64,000 nucleotides of DNA, taken from the NCBI GenBank assembly GCA_964612675.1, contig CAZTDD010000015.1:1-64000 (forward strand). Direction: 5' to 3'. A program made the translations under genes and the position numbers. Below are positions 17,122 to 26,440 of this stretch, in pieces. The notes under the pieces are model-generated. The model had not been told where the DNA came from. It saw only the letters and a list, made by a program, of their open reading frames with translations, and searched no databases. Positions within the stretch are counted from its first letter, which is position 1. Every line of letters starts with the position of its first letter. Source of the stretch: CAZTDD01 sp964612675 (GTDB taxonomy: Bacteria > Hinthialibacterota > Hinthialibacteria > Hinthialibacterales > JAKPRU01).

Positions 17122-18423
17122 TCAAACCGCTGTTCGTAGAATATCTTCTTCTCCGACAAACGGAGCGCCCTCGATAGGCCCGATCTCGGATGCCTGGTAT
17201 AGAATTTGACCCGCCTTGATGGTCAGCATTACTTCCAGACGTTGATTCAGGACAACAATGTCGGCGTCTTTGCCGACACCGAGAACGCCTCTGCGATTTT
17301 GCCAGGAGAGGACGCGGGCTGGATTCAGAGACGCCATTTGAACCGCCTGCTCCAGTGTTGTTTCTGCTCTCTGTACCATGGTTCGTACGGCTTCATCCAT
17401 GGTCAAAGTACTGCCCGCGAGTGTTTGAGGAGCGTCCGCCAGTCGGGCCTGATTGCGCCGGACTTTCACGTCTCGTCCGATGAATTGATAGACGCCTTCC
17501 GGCATACAGGCCGCGCGGATCGCATCGGTCACCAAAACGACGCGGTCTGTGCCCTTTGTCTTCACCAACAACCGCAGATTGGCCGGATGTACGTGGACGC
17601 CGTCCGCGATCACCTCGGCATACAGTTCGTCCCGCAAAAGGCTTCCCGCCAACACACCCGGTTCCCGGTGATGCATGGGCGGCATCCCGTTGTAGATATG
17701 CGTGATGCCCTTGAGGCCGTTATCAATGGCCTCGTCCAGTTGTTCGTAGGTAGCCCGTGTGTGTCCGGCGGACAAATGGAGATGATTTGTGCATGGGTCG
17801 CCGCAGTCTATTCCGCAGCCCAGGGCGGCATCTCTCAAGACGTCCATAGCGCCGGGAATACATGGGGCAATGGTCATAATCCGAATCCACGGTCCACCAT
17901 GCTCCATAATGGCCTGAAATTTCTCAACATCGGCAGTCCACATGAATTCCGGACGCAGGACGCCCGGTTCGTCGGGATTCAGAAACGGTCCCTCCAAATG
18001 GATGCCCTCGACAACGTTGTCCCGGTATCCTCTTTCGCAGTGACGGCGAATTCGCCGGATCGCCTTGAAGAACCCTTCCTCGGTTTGCGGGTAAAGGGTT
18101 GCCAGCGCCGAGGTTGTACCGTGAATCGCGTGGACATGACTGACGGTCTGAATCGCGTCTTCGTCTCGGTCCGAAAAGTCGGCCCCGCCGCCTCCATGAA
18201 CGTGAATATCGATGAATCCAGGGGCCACATAGCAATCGTCGACATCGATCCATGTCGCATTTCGAGGCGGATCGATGTTGTTGAGGTTTCCCATTGCCGC
18301 AATCCGGCCCGAGTCCAGAATCAGCGTACAGTTCTGTTCCCGGCGAAACGGCGTAATTGCCGTCCCACCTTTCAGCACGATCGGTTCAACGGGTTGCACA
18401 ACGGGTTGTATGTTCTTCCGCAT
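17122..18423 (-). CDS. nagA: N-acetylglucosamine-6-phosphate deacetylase
   Basis: 433 codons, slightly long for NagA (about 380-390). The amidohydrolase fold is intact: HVHGGGG metal loop near 74-80, LEGPFLNP with the metal-binding Glu, SAGHTRATYEQ and HIYNGMPPMHHREPG, then DGVHVHP, and VTDAIRA with the catalytic Asp. It removes acetate from GlcNAc-6-P (or GalNAc-6-P in relatives) to feed amino sugars into glycolysis, in the cytoplasm. The start has only a GAGAAAG upstream. It is divergent from the glycan-degradation operon at 18.9 kb, which encodes a GH109 alpha-N-acetylgalactosaminidase, so a shared amino-sugar pathway is a reasonable inference. No NagB or GlcNAc kinase is in the window. 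Confidence 0.93.
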   Translation of the reverse strand: MRKNIQPVVQPVEPIVLKGGTAITPFRREQNCTLILDSGRIAAMGNLNNIDPPRNATWIDVDDCYVAPGFIDIHVHGGGGADFSDRDEDAIQTVSHVHAIHGTTSALATLYPQTEEGFFKAIRRIRRHCERGYRDNVVEGIHLEGPFLNPDEPGVLRPEFMWTADVEKFQAIMEHGGPWIRIMTIAPCIPGAMDVLRDAALGCGIDCGDPCTNHLHLSAGHTRATYEQLDEAIDNGLKGITHIYNGMPPMHHREPGVLAGSLLRDELYAEVIADGVHVHPANLRLLVKTKGTDRVVLVTDAIRAACMPEGVYQFIGRDVKVRRNQARLADAPQTLAGSTLTMDEAVRTMVQRAETTLEQAVQMASLNPARVLSWQNRRGVLGVGKDADIVVLNQRLEVMLTIKAGQILYQASEIGPIEGAPFVGEEDILRTAV

Positions 18424-18868
18424 TGGTCTTTCTCGACTTATCAGACGAGTTTAAGGAGACTCCTCCTATCCGAAAATGAAGCGAAGATCATGGAGAGCAA
18501 AGCCGACAGGATATTGAAAAAAAACACGAGAGTCTTCGGACGTTGGAACAGACTCCCCGTACAATTCGCACGAACCTGCGGCAAATCCTCCAAAACAGTT
18601 CTTTACACAGGAACTCAATGCAAAAGCAGTGCCAGAAACTCCATCGTTCTGCAATCGATCCTCCACGGATGGGGAATGCCGAACTCCGGGGATAGGCGGG
18701 AATGCGATCTTCGTGCTAGACTGCCCCTTGCCTGTCTGCAGCATGCGGTTTCGTTACGGAGCGCATTCGCTTTGCGAATGGGACGGTGTCGTTCTGGTAT
18801 CGGTTCTCTATTTCGCACTACCTTTGCTCTGTGAAGGAAGAATCCAGTAACTTTCGGAGATTGGTCAA
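18424..18868. other. 445-bp divergent intergenic region
   Basis: No gene supported. Short open frames on both strands lack ribosome-binding sites and family features. A small inverted repeat GCATTCGC-TTT-GCGAATG lies near 18770, and AGGAG-A-CTCCT near 18452. It should contain promoters for nagA and the glycan operon; none is convincing by eye. Confidence 0.5.
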
Positions 18869-20173
18869 ATGCGTGCCCTTACTTGTACGTTCTTATTCTC
18901 GTTGCTTGTCGCTTTCCACAGTTCCCAAGTCTGTAGTGATTCGCAATCGCACGACCGTGTCACCATACGGAAAGAGAACAGCGAGTGGCAACTGATTCGA
19001 AACGGGCAGCCGTTTTACATCAAGGGGGCTGTGGGGGGACGGTCCTCCGGGATGCTCAGCGAGTACGGAGGAAACGCGGTCCGGATACGAGCGAGACGGT
19101 CCGATCTCGACCGAGCGCACGAACACGGTTTGGCGGCGATGGTGAATCTTCCTGTGCGAGGCGAGCGCAACGATATGGACTGGGGCGATGAAGAGAAGGT
19201 CGCCGAGCAGACTCGGCGAGTCATCAACACTGTGAACGATCTCAAGGATCAGCCGGCGGTTTTGTTGTGGGCGATAGGGAACGAACTCGATTACATCCCG
19301 CCCGGCAAACCGCATCATCCGAAACTCTGGGATCGGCTGAACGACCTTGCGAAGGAAATCAAGCAAATCGATCCGGATCATCCTGTACTGACAGTTGTCG
19401 GCAGCGGACGATTTGAGACGAAGATCCAGCAAGTCGCGGAGCATTGCCCGGACATCGATCTGCTCGGGATCAATACATACGGCGATATCGCGAAGGTTAC
19501 TCGTCTGGCCCGCGAATATTGGCCGAAACCGTATGTGATTGCCGAGTGGGGACCGACGGGACATTGGCAGGTCCCGAAAACCGAATGGGGAGCGCCTATC
19601 GAGCAAACCAGCACCGAGAAGGCCCGCGTTATCTTCGATCGATACGAGCAGATCATTCAGGCCGATCGTGCGCACTGCCTCGGGTCGTTTGTTTTTTATT
19701 GGGCGGAAAAGCAGGAGACGACACACACATGGTATGGGTTATTCAGAGACGGCATGAAAACAGAATCGATCGATGCGATGAAATATCATTGGTCGGGCAG
19801 CTGGCCGGAGAACAGAGCCCCCGCTGTGATCGATGCGGTTATTGACGGATTTCTCGACAAGAACGGGATTTATCTTCGTCCGAATCACTCCTATTCAGCG
19901 CGTGCGTTCTGTTATGACTGCGAGTACGATTCGCTGACATTTACCTGGGATATCCGGCCGGAGGTAGTGATTCCCGAGGGATCGTATGCCGGTGGAATGG
20001 AGAAACCTGCTTTACCGATTCCGGGCTTGATCGAAACCGGACAGGGGGCGCGGATTGAGTTCAAGACGCCTTCCGACGAGGGGGCCTATCGACTTTTCGT
20101 ACAAATTACCGACGGCGAAAACAACGCGGGCTACGCGAATGTGCCTTTTTATGTCGGCGACCGAGCTCACTAA
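18869..20173 (+). CDS. Secreted GH2-like TIM-barrel glycoside hydrolase
   Basis: 434 codons with a Sec signal peptide (residues 1-23). The TIM barrel resembles the catalytic domain of glycoside hydrolase family 2 and related clan A enzymes: LLWAIGNELDY holds the acid/base Glu139 after Asn138, and VIAEWGPTGHW holds a candidate nucleophile Glu226. The usual GH2 N-terminal jelly-roll domains are absent, and a short beta-rich domain (about 310-430, TFTWDIRPEVV, GAYRLFVQITD) follows. It probably hydrolyses beta-linked glycans outside the cytoplasm; the substrate is unknown. GGAG lies upstream. It is the first gene of five tightly spaced plus-strand genes ending at 25967. Confidence 0.78.
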   Translation: MRALTCTFLFSLLVAFHSSQVCSDSQSHDRVTIRKENSEWQLIRNGQPFYIKGAVGGRSSGMLSEYGGNAVRIRARRSDLDRAHEHGLAAMVNLPVRGERNDMDWGDEEKVAEQTRRVINTVNDLKDQPAVLLWAIGNELDYIPPGKPHHPKLWDRLNDLAKEIKQIDPDHPVLTVVGSGRFETKIQQVAEHCPDIDLLGINTYGDIAKVTRLAREYWPKPYVIAEWGPTGHWQVPKTEWGAPIEQTSTEKARVIFDRYEQIIQADRAHCLGSFVFYWAEKQETTHTWYGLFRDGMKTESIDAMKYHWSGSWPENRAPAVIDAVIDGFLDKNGIYLRPNHSYSARAFCYDCEYDSLTFTWDIRPEVVIPEGSYAGGMEKPALPIPGLIETGQGARIEFKTPSDEGAYRLFVQITDGENNAGYANVPFYVGDRAH

Positions 20174-20195
20174 TTTCTTCTCGGAGTTATTCATT

Positions 20196-21464
20196 ATGAT
20201 TTATCGTTCTATTGTGATTTTCCTGTTTGTATTCACAGTTCTGACTTCTGTGGTTGACGGAACAGTCTATCGGATCGGTGCAGACCGAGAGACCAAGTCC
20301 CTGAAATCAATTGCGTCACGTCTCGAACCCGGTGACACGGTGGAGATCGATCCGGGCACGTACCGAGAGGCGCTAAAACTGACCGCAAACGGAACGAAAG
20401 ACTCTCCGATCACTATCCGAGGGACTGGAGACTCGCGTCCTCTCTTTGACGGCGAAGGAGTGAATGTCTCCGGGCGTGGATCGATTCCACGGGCTATCAT
20501 TCAAGTGGAAGGTGAGCATTTAATTGTCGAGCATTTGGAGTTCAAGAATGCGCGGAATGGAAATAACGGTGCAGGGATACGTTTGAATGGATCGCGGAAC
20601 GCTGTCATCCGCGATTGTAAAATTACTTACTGCGACATGGGTATCCAGGGCGGGGATCGGGAGACGGTAACAATCGAGTCGTGCGACGTCGGCTTTAATG
20701 GGACGCCTGAATATAGCGGGTATTCGCATAATTTTTATCTAACCGGGAACTGGGCGGTAGTGAGGAATTGTTATATCCATGACAGCCTGTATGGTCAGAA
20801 TTTCAAAAGCCGAGCCCATTACAACGAACTTTGGTACAACTGGATTGTCGACTCGAACGAGGGAGAGGTGGGACCGGTAGACGGCAAGGGAGCCACCGAC
20901 CGGCCGCACAGCAATGTTCTCATGGTTGGAAATGTCATCATCAGCAAGCCCGACCGAACCGGCAATAAGGCAAAGTATGTGCTATTCGGTTCGGAGCTGG
21001 GCGGCTCGCATCAAGGTACTTTGTATATGTTTCATAATATACTGATCGCACGCAGTCCGCGAAATATTTTCGTACAATTAGACGATCCGCAGGCTGGTGC
21101 GGTTATTTCCAGAAATATTTTTTATGGAAGCGATCATATCCTTGCCTTCGCGGAAAAGCCGGTCTCGGTGACCGGCAAACAGAACTGGGTTCCTAAAACT
21201 GCGGATATTCCCGAAGAATTCAGACAGACCCTGACCGGGGTTCGTCCGGGTTTTGTGAGCATCGCAGAGCGGAATTTTCGCTTGAAACCCGATTCACCTG
21301 TCGCGGATCTCCCGTCGAGCGATTTGTATTACGTGGACGGAGACGGCGTCACACGCGACCTTTCCGTCGATGATAAGCGCTTACGCAAAGTCCGCGTGTG
21401 GTCCGAGAGAATGAGCGAGGTTTCGGAGTACGGGATTCACGATACAAAAGACGCAAATAAGTAG
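20196..21464 (+). CDS. Secreted right-handed parallel beta-helix protein
   Basis: 422 codons from the ATG at 20196, 22 bp after the preceding stop, with CGGAG as ribosome-binding site and a signal peptide (MIYRSIVIFLFVFTVLTSV). YREALKLTANGTKDSPITIRG and repeated coils such as IVEHLEFKNA, AVIRDCKITYC and VTIESCDVGFNG mark a pectate-lyase/PL6-like beta-helix. Such proteins cleave acidic polysaccharides by elimination or act as glycan-binding scaffolds. No unequivocal catalytic Lys/Arg pair can be picked out by eye, so lyase activity is unproven. Its place between two glycosidase genes supports a role in polysaccharide breakdown. Confidence 0.82.
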   Translation: MIYRSIVIFLFVFTVLTSVVDGTVYRIGADRETKSLKSIASRLEPGDTVEIDPGTYREALKLTANGTKDSPITIRGTGDSRPLFDGEGVNVSGRGSIPRAIIQVEGEHLIVEHLEFKNARNGNNGAGIRLNGSRNAVIRDCKITYCDMGIQGGDRETVTIESCDVGFNGTPEYSGYSHNFYLTGNWAVVRNCYIHDSLYGQNFKSRAHYNELWYNWIVDSNEGEVGPVDGKGATDRPHSNVLMVGNVIISKPDRTGNKAKYVLFGSELGGSHQGTLYMFHNILIARSPRNIFVQLDDPQAGAVISRNIFYGSDHILAFAEKPVSVTGKQNWVPKTADIPEEFRQTLTGVRPGFVSIAERNFRLKPDSPVADLPSSDLYYVDGDGVTRDLSVDDKRLRKVRVWSERMSEVSEYGIHDTKDANK

Positions 21465-21524
21465 AATAGCCCGAGTTTATGTTTATTCTTTGTCTTAGAT
21501 ATCCACATCAAAGGAGTTCAGACG

Positions 21525-22874
21525 ATGTCGAAACAGGTTTCTCGAAGATCGTTTATTAGGACAGGTACAGCGGCTGGTTTGGGAGTAGGTCTTTCCGGAA
21601 CCGGACTGTCCGGTTGTTCGACGGTCCCGAAGACCGCCCATGTGCCGATGACAGCGCCACCGATGGAGCGAGTGCGTGTGGGGTTTGTCGGCGTAGGAGG
21701 GATGGGTTCGAACCATGTCAGAAACTTGCTTCGCATTGACGGCGTCGAACTGCGTGCTGTTTGCGATATCGTCGAAGAAAGAGTTACGCGAATTCAGGAG
21801 TTGGTTGTCGAAACCGGGCAGCCGAAACCTGCCGGATACTCCCGAGGAGAGTGGGATTTCAAGCGGATGTGCGACCGGGACGACCTGGACCTGGTTTATA
21901 CGGCGACGCCGTGGAGATGGCACGTTCCTGTGTGCGTGGCCGCGATGGAACGAGGCAAGCACGCTGCTACCGAAGTGCCTGCTGCAGTGACGCTTGATGA
22001 GTGCTGGCAGCTGGTGGAAACCTCGGAGAAGACACGCCGACACTGTGTCATGATGGAAAACTGTTGCTACGGGCGGAGTGAGCTCCTGGTTTTGAATATG
22101 GTCCGAAAAGGTCTTTTGGGCGAATTGGTTCACGGCGAGGCGGGATATTTGCATGATTTCCGATACGGCCTAATCAGGAAAACCGATCCGCTGCCGTGGC
22201 GGACGATTCATGCCATCGAACGGGACGGCAACCTGTATCCGACGCACGGTCTGGGGCCGATCGCGCAATGCATGAATATCAATCGGGGCGATCGGTTTGA
22301 TTATTTGGTCTCAATGAGTAGCAAATCGCGAGGCCTCAATCTTGCCGCAGAGAAAGAACACGGGGTGGATCATCCGCTCGCAAAAATGGATTACGCGATC
22401 GGCGACGTGAATTCAAGCCTTATTCGAACGGTGAATGGCGTGACGATCTCGCTAATTTACGACTGCGGCACCCCCCGTCCCTACAGCCGGATCAATCTCA
22501 TCCAGGGAACGAAAGGGATTTTCCGTGGATATCCCGACCGGATTTATATCGAAGACAAGAGTCCAGAGAGTCACACATGGGAATCGCCGGATCGCTATTT
22601 CGAGGCATACGAGCATCCTTTATGGAAAGCCTTGGGAGACAGCGCTAAGGGAGCAGGTCACGGCGGGATGGATTATATTGAGGACTATCGGCTGATCCAA
22701 TGTCTGCGGGAGGGGGTTCCTACCGATATGGATGTTTACGATGCTGCGGCGTGGAGTGCGGTTTCGGCGTTGAGTGAACGTTCCGTCGCGAATAGAAGCC
22801 GTCCGGTCGATTTTCCCGATTTCACGCGCGGGGCATGGAAGACAAGGGAGCCGTTGGGGATTATTGAGATATAA
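21525..22874 (+). CDS. GH109-type alpha-N-acetylgalactosaminidase (Gfo/Idh/MocA fold)
   Basis: 449 codons. Twin-arginine signal SRRSFIRTG (residues 6-14) followed by a lipobox LSGC (28-31), so it is probably a Tat-exported lipoprotein. The NAD-binding motif is GFVGVGGMGSNHVRNL. TPWRWHVPVCVAAMERGKHA, the ATEVPAAVTLDECW segment, MMENCCYGRSELLVLNMVR and LGELVHGEAGY closely follow the GH109 family rather than ordinary Gfo/Idh/MocA dehydrogenases, which have EKP in place of EVP. GH109 enzymes use tightly bound NAD to release alpha-linked GalNAc by a transient oxidation. Together with nagA next door this is the strongest pointer to an amino-sugar glycan substrate. Confidence 0.87.
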   Translation: MSKQVSRRSFIRTGTAAGLGVGLSGTGLSGCSTVPKTAHVPMTAPPMERVRVGFVGVGGMGSNHVRNLLRIDGVELRAVCDIVEERVTRIQELVVETGQPKPAGYSRGEWDFKRMCDRDDLDLVYTATPWRWHVPVCVAAMERGKHAATEVPAAVTLDECWQLVETSEKTRRHCVMMENCCYGRSELLVLNMVRKGLLGELVHGEAGYLHDFRYGLIRKTDPLPWRTIHAIERDGNLYPTHGLGPIAQCMNINRGDRFDYLVSMSSKSRGLNLAAEKEHGVDHPLAKMDYAIGDVNSSLIRTVNGVTISLIYDCGTPRPYSRINLIQGTKGIFRGYPDRIYIEDKSPESHTWESPDRYFEAYEHPLWKALGDSAKGAGHGGMDYIEDYRLIQCLREGVPTDMDVYDAAAWSAVSALSERSVANRSRPVDFPDFTRGAWKTREPLGIIEI

Positions 22875-22925
22875 GATGATCGTGCCGTCCGGGGCTATCC
22901 CGAACGAAAAAAAGGACCCCGAATC

Positions 22926-24923
22926 ATGCACCGTCAAAAGATTCGCAATTTGATAATTCTCGTTATTCTCTCCGCGTTTGTTTGTCAGGTATCCGCTCGG
23001 AATCTGCGTTTGGTTGAGACAGACGGAGTCGACGCAACGAGTTTGAATTCCTTGGTTGAAACGGTCACTCAGGGTTGCGAGACAGATCGGGAAAAAATGA
23101 TCGCGTTGTGGGCGTATATCACGCGCAATCCGTTCTATCATTGGTGTGAAGCACGGGAGAATCCGGAGGGGATGACAGAGCTCGGTGTGGTTTACGATCC
23201 GATTATTGCGTTCAATGTGTATGGCACGGTGATTTGCTATCAGGTTGCCGATCTGCTCTCCAATCTCGCGGACGCCGCCGGAATTAAGACGCGCACGCGA
23301 GGTGTCCCGGGCCATAAAGTCATGGAGGCGTTTTATGTCGGTCAATGGCACCTTTTCGATGCGCAGTATGATTTGCAGGCATATTATGTAGCGGATGACG
23401 GCAAGACGATTGTCTCCCTGGATGAATTGTGTAACGATCCAGGCAAATATATTCGCAATCCACAATATCCATCCGACCCGTTTTTTCAATTCGATCATTT
23501 CGGCGGGAACTTCTGGCCCTGGGAAGCGAAGGAATATGTTATTGAGCACTTCTTTCATCCGGATGTGCCTGCAGAAGCCTATATTTACGCGCCGTATATT
23601 GCGCGTGGCCACACGATACACCTGGATCTCCGTAGAGGCGAAAAACTTATCAGGAATTTCAGAAATGAAGGCAAATGGTTCTGCTCGCCGGCATTCCAAA
23701 CAAGATGGAAAAGGGATCACACGCAACGATGGGTTGACGACGGGCCGCACGATCCCAGAAATCCGGAGAATACCTATGCGAACGGAGCATTGATTTACGA
23801 GCCCGATTGGAAGGCGAATGAACTGAATTTCTACGACGGCCTTTATGACGGCGAGAATTTTATTTTGGGGAACGGGAAAATACATCCACAAGGTGGCCGG
23901 GCAGGCACGGTCGTTTTTCGCGTTCAAAGCCCGTATCTCATCGTGGGCGATCCCGGCAAGTTGGACGTTGACGGCGATTCCCGTGACGGTGCCATCTTCG
24001 AAGCGGAATTCTTCCGCAAGGATGCGAACGCTTCAAACACAGTTGCCATATCGACAGACAATGGAATTTCATGGATACCCGTCTGGGAGAACGACAAGGT
24101 CGGAGAACGGACAATCCGACTGGATTTGACGAATTATGTCGAGGGGACCTACGGATATTTGATCAGAGTAACTCTGCGAGGTGACCGCACGGAGGATGCG
24201 AGTTTATCGAAAATGCGCCTCAGGAATTCGCTGTTTTTCTCTCCCATCCCGCTCCCGGCGGTAGAACCCGGCGAGAACGAATTCACTTTCGCTGTGGAAG
24301 AAGAAAAAGGCATCCTGGCTATTCGTCCGGATCTCGGGGACGCTGACAATTACCGGAGGTTCTTCTACGAATTAGAAGATTTAGACTACGATGAGAACTT
24401 CACGGGCCATCTATCACCAACTGAGCGCGAGGGGTATGCGCTTATCGAGGTTATCGGTCCCGATAATTCCACAATTGAATGGTTAACCGTCCACGCTTCG
24501 CTCGGCGTTACGGTGGGCGATAACCAAGGAGAAGAGGCCGAGATTCTCTACGCGACAGACCCCGAGGGTGAGTGGCGACCAGCGTGGCGGAGCGATTTCT
24601 CCCAACAAAACGATAAATGGCGCTGGGACGATTCGGTTGATATTCACTTGCCGCATCCCGCCCGAAAATGTTACGTGAAATTCCTCCTGAAACGCAACCG
24701 ACGCATGTCTCTCAACATGGCGAGAATTTACGCACATTACATACACCCGGCACCGGCATTAGATCGCAACAGTGTTACGATCACGCATAAGTGGATTGAG
24801 GACGGAGAATCGAAAACTTACACGATTCAACCGATTCTACCAAACCAGGATTACGCAATTAAAACGACAGGAAATAGGATCGAGGATGAATCAATTGTAA
24901 TGGAGGTTGCGAACGATGAATAA
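22926..24923 (+). CDS. Secreted transglutaminase-like protein with a large beta-rich C-terminus
   Basis: 665 codons with a signal peptide (1-24). Residues about 40-150 are a transglutaminase/protease-like core with the triad Cys104 (TVICYQVADLL), His130 (PGHKVMEAFYVGQWH) and Asp145 (FDAQYD). The other ~500 residues are predicted beta-rich (DNGISWIPVWEN, RVTLRGDR, LHPARKCYVKFLLKR-like strands) and look like carbohydrate-binding or Ig-type modules. Bacterial members may be peptidases, amidases or deaminating enzymes on glycans or peptides; true cross-linking is rare. It lies 51 bp after the GH109 gene in the same operon. This domain pairing inside a glycan operon is unusual. Confidence 0.75.
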   Translation: MHRQKIRNLIILVILSAFVCQVSARNLRLVETDGVDATSLNSLVETVTQGCETDREKMIALWAYITRNPFYHWCEARENPEGMTELGVVYDPIIAFNVYGTVICYQVADLLSNLADAAGIKTRTRGVPGHKVMEAFYVGQWHLFDAQYDLQAYYVADDGKTIVSLDELCNDPGKYIRNPQYPSDPFFQFDHFGGNFWPWEAKEYVIEHFFHPDVPAEAYIYAPYIARGHTIHLDLRRGEKLIRNFRNEGKWFCSPAFQTRWKRDHTQRWVDDGPHDPRNPENTYANGALIYEPDWKANELNFYDGLYDGENFILGNGKIHPQGGRAGTVVFRVQSPYLIVGDPGKLDVDGDSRDGAIFEAEFFRKDANASNTVAISTDNGISWIPVWENDKVGERTIRLDLTNYVEGTYGYLIRVTLRGDRTEDASLSKMRLRNSLFFSPIPLPAVEPGENEFTFAVEEEKGILAIRPDLGDADNYRRFFYELEDLDYDENFTGHLSPTEREGYALIEVIGPDNSTIEWLTVHASLGVTVGDNQGEEAEILYATDPEGEWRPAWRSDFSQQNDKWRWDDSVDIHLPHPARKCYVKFLLKRNRRMSLNMARIYAHYIHPAPALDRNSVTITHKWIEDGESKTYTIQPILPNQDYAIKTTGNRIEDESIVMEVANDE

Positions 24924-25001
24924 TTGTTTCCGACGTCGTATTCTCTTTTTGTGTGAGATATGATAGGAATTACCGTGGAATGATTTTCTGAGGAGATTTG
25001 T

Positions 25002-25967
25002 ATGAGTAGATACTTCTTTGCAGCTATTGTAATAAGTGCACTGGCGATGGTTGCCGGTGGAGCCGAGACCGGAATGGAGAAACCCGAGATTCGTAAACTG
25101 GGCACGATTGACTGCGACCTGGTGGAGACTACACCGATTGTCTTTGACGGGCGTCTGTATCGCTTCGAGTATGTCCGGGAGCGCTACAAGCCGAACACGA
25201 CCGGCGACTCATACTTCCGATTCATCAATACGGAGACAGGCAACCCCACCGCTGCGTTCGCGAAGGGATACAACCTCGGCTGCGCTTTCACTGAGAATGG
25301 AACAATGTATGTTTACGGCGTGAAAGGATGGGGGACAACCGTTATTTATCAATTCCAATCCAAAGATCTCAAGAACTGGACCGGCCAATCTGTTCTCGAA
25401 AAACAGAGTTGGGAGATATTTAATACCTCTGTCTGTAAGGGAGCGGATCGGTATGTCATGGCGATTGAATTCCGCGCAGACCGGGAGGAGTGCGGTGTCC
25501 CGTTCACGATCCGGTTTGCGGAATCGACGGATTTGAAAACCTGGAGACTCACGTCCGCCGATCATATTTACACAAAAGACCGTTATTCTTCCTGCCCCAC
25601 AATCCGCTTTCTCGATGGAATGTATTATATGATTTACGATGAAGCCCTGCCTGGGCCGACCTATGAGCCGTATATCGTGCGGTCCGAAGATCTTGTCCAA
25701 TGGGAGAGTAGTCCGTTGAATCCATTTATGATTCATTCAGAGACCGAGGATAAGAGAATCGCCAACCCCAGGCTGACTGCGGAGCAAATTGAGCATATTA
25801 AGGAATCCGTGAACATTAACAACGCCGATACCGATCTCTGCGAATACAAGGGTAAAACGATAATTTATTACACCTGGGGAAATCAGCAGGGCATCGAATT
25901 TCTCGCGGAGGCCGTGTACGACGGTCCCATGGCAAAGCTGCTAAAGGGTTTCTTTCCGGGAAAATAG
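25002..25967 (+). CDS. Secreted five-bladed-propeller glycosidase-like protein
   Basis: 321 codons with a signal peptide ending near residue 20 (GGAET). Repeated blades (VFDGRLYRFEYV, YGVKGWGTTVIYQFQSKDLKNW, GMYYMIYDEALPGPTYEPYIVRSEDLVQWE) resemble the five-bladed propellers of GH43/GH32/GH117-like families. Candidate acidic residues occur in these blades, but the canonical catalytic set cannot be assigned with confidence. NADTDLCEYKGKTIIYYTWG near the C-terminus recurs in uncharacterised secreted relatives. It is the last gene of the five-gene plus-strand group. Confidence 0.7.
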   Translation: MSRYFFAAIVISALAMVAGGAETGMEKPEIRKLGTIDCDLVETTPIVFDGRLYRFEYVRERYKPNTTGDSYFRFINTETGNPTAAFAKGYNLGCAFTENGTMYVYGVKGWGTTVIYQFQSKDLKNWTGQSVLEKQSWEIFNTSVCKGADRYVMAIEFRADREECGVPFTIRFAESTDLKTWRLTSADHIYTKDRYSSCPTIRFLDGMYYMIYDEALPGPTYEPYIVRSEDLVQWESSPLNPFMIHSETEDKRIANPRLTAEQIEHIKESVNINNADTDLCEYKGKTIIYYTWGNQQGIEFLAEAVYDGPMAKLLKGFFPGK

Positions 25968-26082
25968 CGATTTCCTTGCTGCGTCGTAGGTGGTTTTACG
26001 TGTAAAAGCTAACGGTAGGGCCTTCGAGAACTTGTCAATCCGTGATCATAAGATCCCAACGATGTGTGCCAGTCCCAAGCTT

Positions 26083-26285
26083 GATGCAATCGCAAAAAGT
26101 CTGGAATACGAATTTCAACCCCCTCCTAACCTCCCCCGATCTTCGGGGGAGGAAAAGGAAACGAGCGTGTCTCCAGCGTATTCTCCCCCAAGAGGGACAC
26201 GCTTGCGTGGCCGCTGTAAGGGGAGATTCAGAGGGGGTTGAATATTTCTCTATTCTTACCCCTCGCGACTTTTTGCGGCGGCGTC
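26083..26285. mobile_element. MITE-like element, about 203 bp
   Basis: Left end GATGCAATCGCAAAAAGT (26083-26100) and right end ACTTTTTGCGGCGGCGTC (26268-26285) form terminal inverted repeats matching at 14 of 18 positions. The interior has CCTCCCCCGATCTTCGGGGGAGG and the block TTGGGGGAGAA...TAAGGGGAGATTCAGAGGGGG shared with 31.4 and 36.2 kb. There is no reading frame of note. Imperfect AAGCT repeats flank it, perhaps a decayed target duplication. Confidence 0.7.
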
Positions 26286-26325
26286 AAAAGCTAACGGTAA
26301 GGCTTTCGAAAACTTGAGTTTATCC

Positions 26326-26350
26326 AGGTGATCGCAATTTGCGATCACCT
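26326..26350 (+). terminator. Perfect 12-bp-stem palindrome, possible terminator
   Basis: AGGTGATCGCAA (26326-26337) and TTGCGATCACCT (26339-26350) pair perfectly around one T. TGTCAGTTTTTC follows, so it may terminate the glycan operon, although it is 360 bp past the last stop. The other copy of the flanking unit lacks exactly this palindrome. Confidence 0.45.
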
Positions 26351-26440
26351 TGTCAGTTTTTCATCATAAGATCCCAACGGCGCAGATTCTCAAGTTACGC
26401 CCGGTTCAATTGAAACAGAGTATACCACCTTCATTTGGCA

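Larger units (their letters stand above)
25968..26440. other. Gap with duplicated flanks around a MITE-like element
   Basis: No gene. A roughly 60-bp unit (AAAAGCTAACGGTA...ATAAGATCCCAACG) lies at 26002-26061 and again, with a palindrome inside, at 26284-26380. Between the copies sits the element at 26083-26285. Confidence 0.75.

Noticed and set aside
17206..18834. 542-codon plus-strand open frame
   Set aside because: It is antisense to nagA, whose amidohydrolase motifs are all intact; this frame shows no domain.
22620..23927. 435-codon minus-strand frame
   Set aside because: Antisense to the GH109 and transglutaminase-like genes; no motif or ribosome-binding site.
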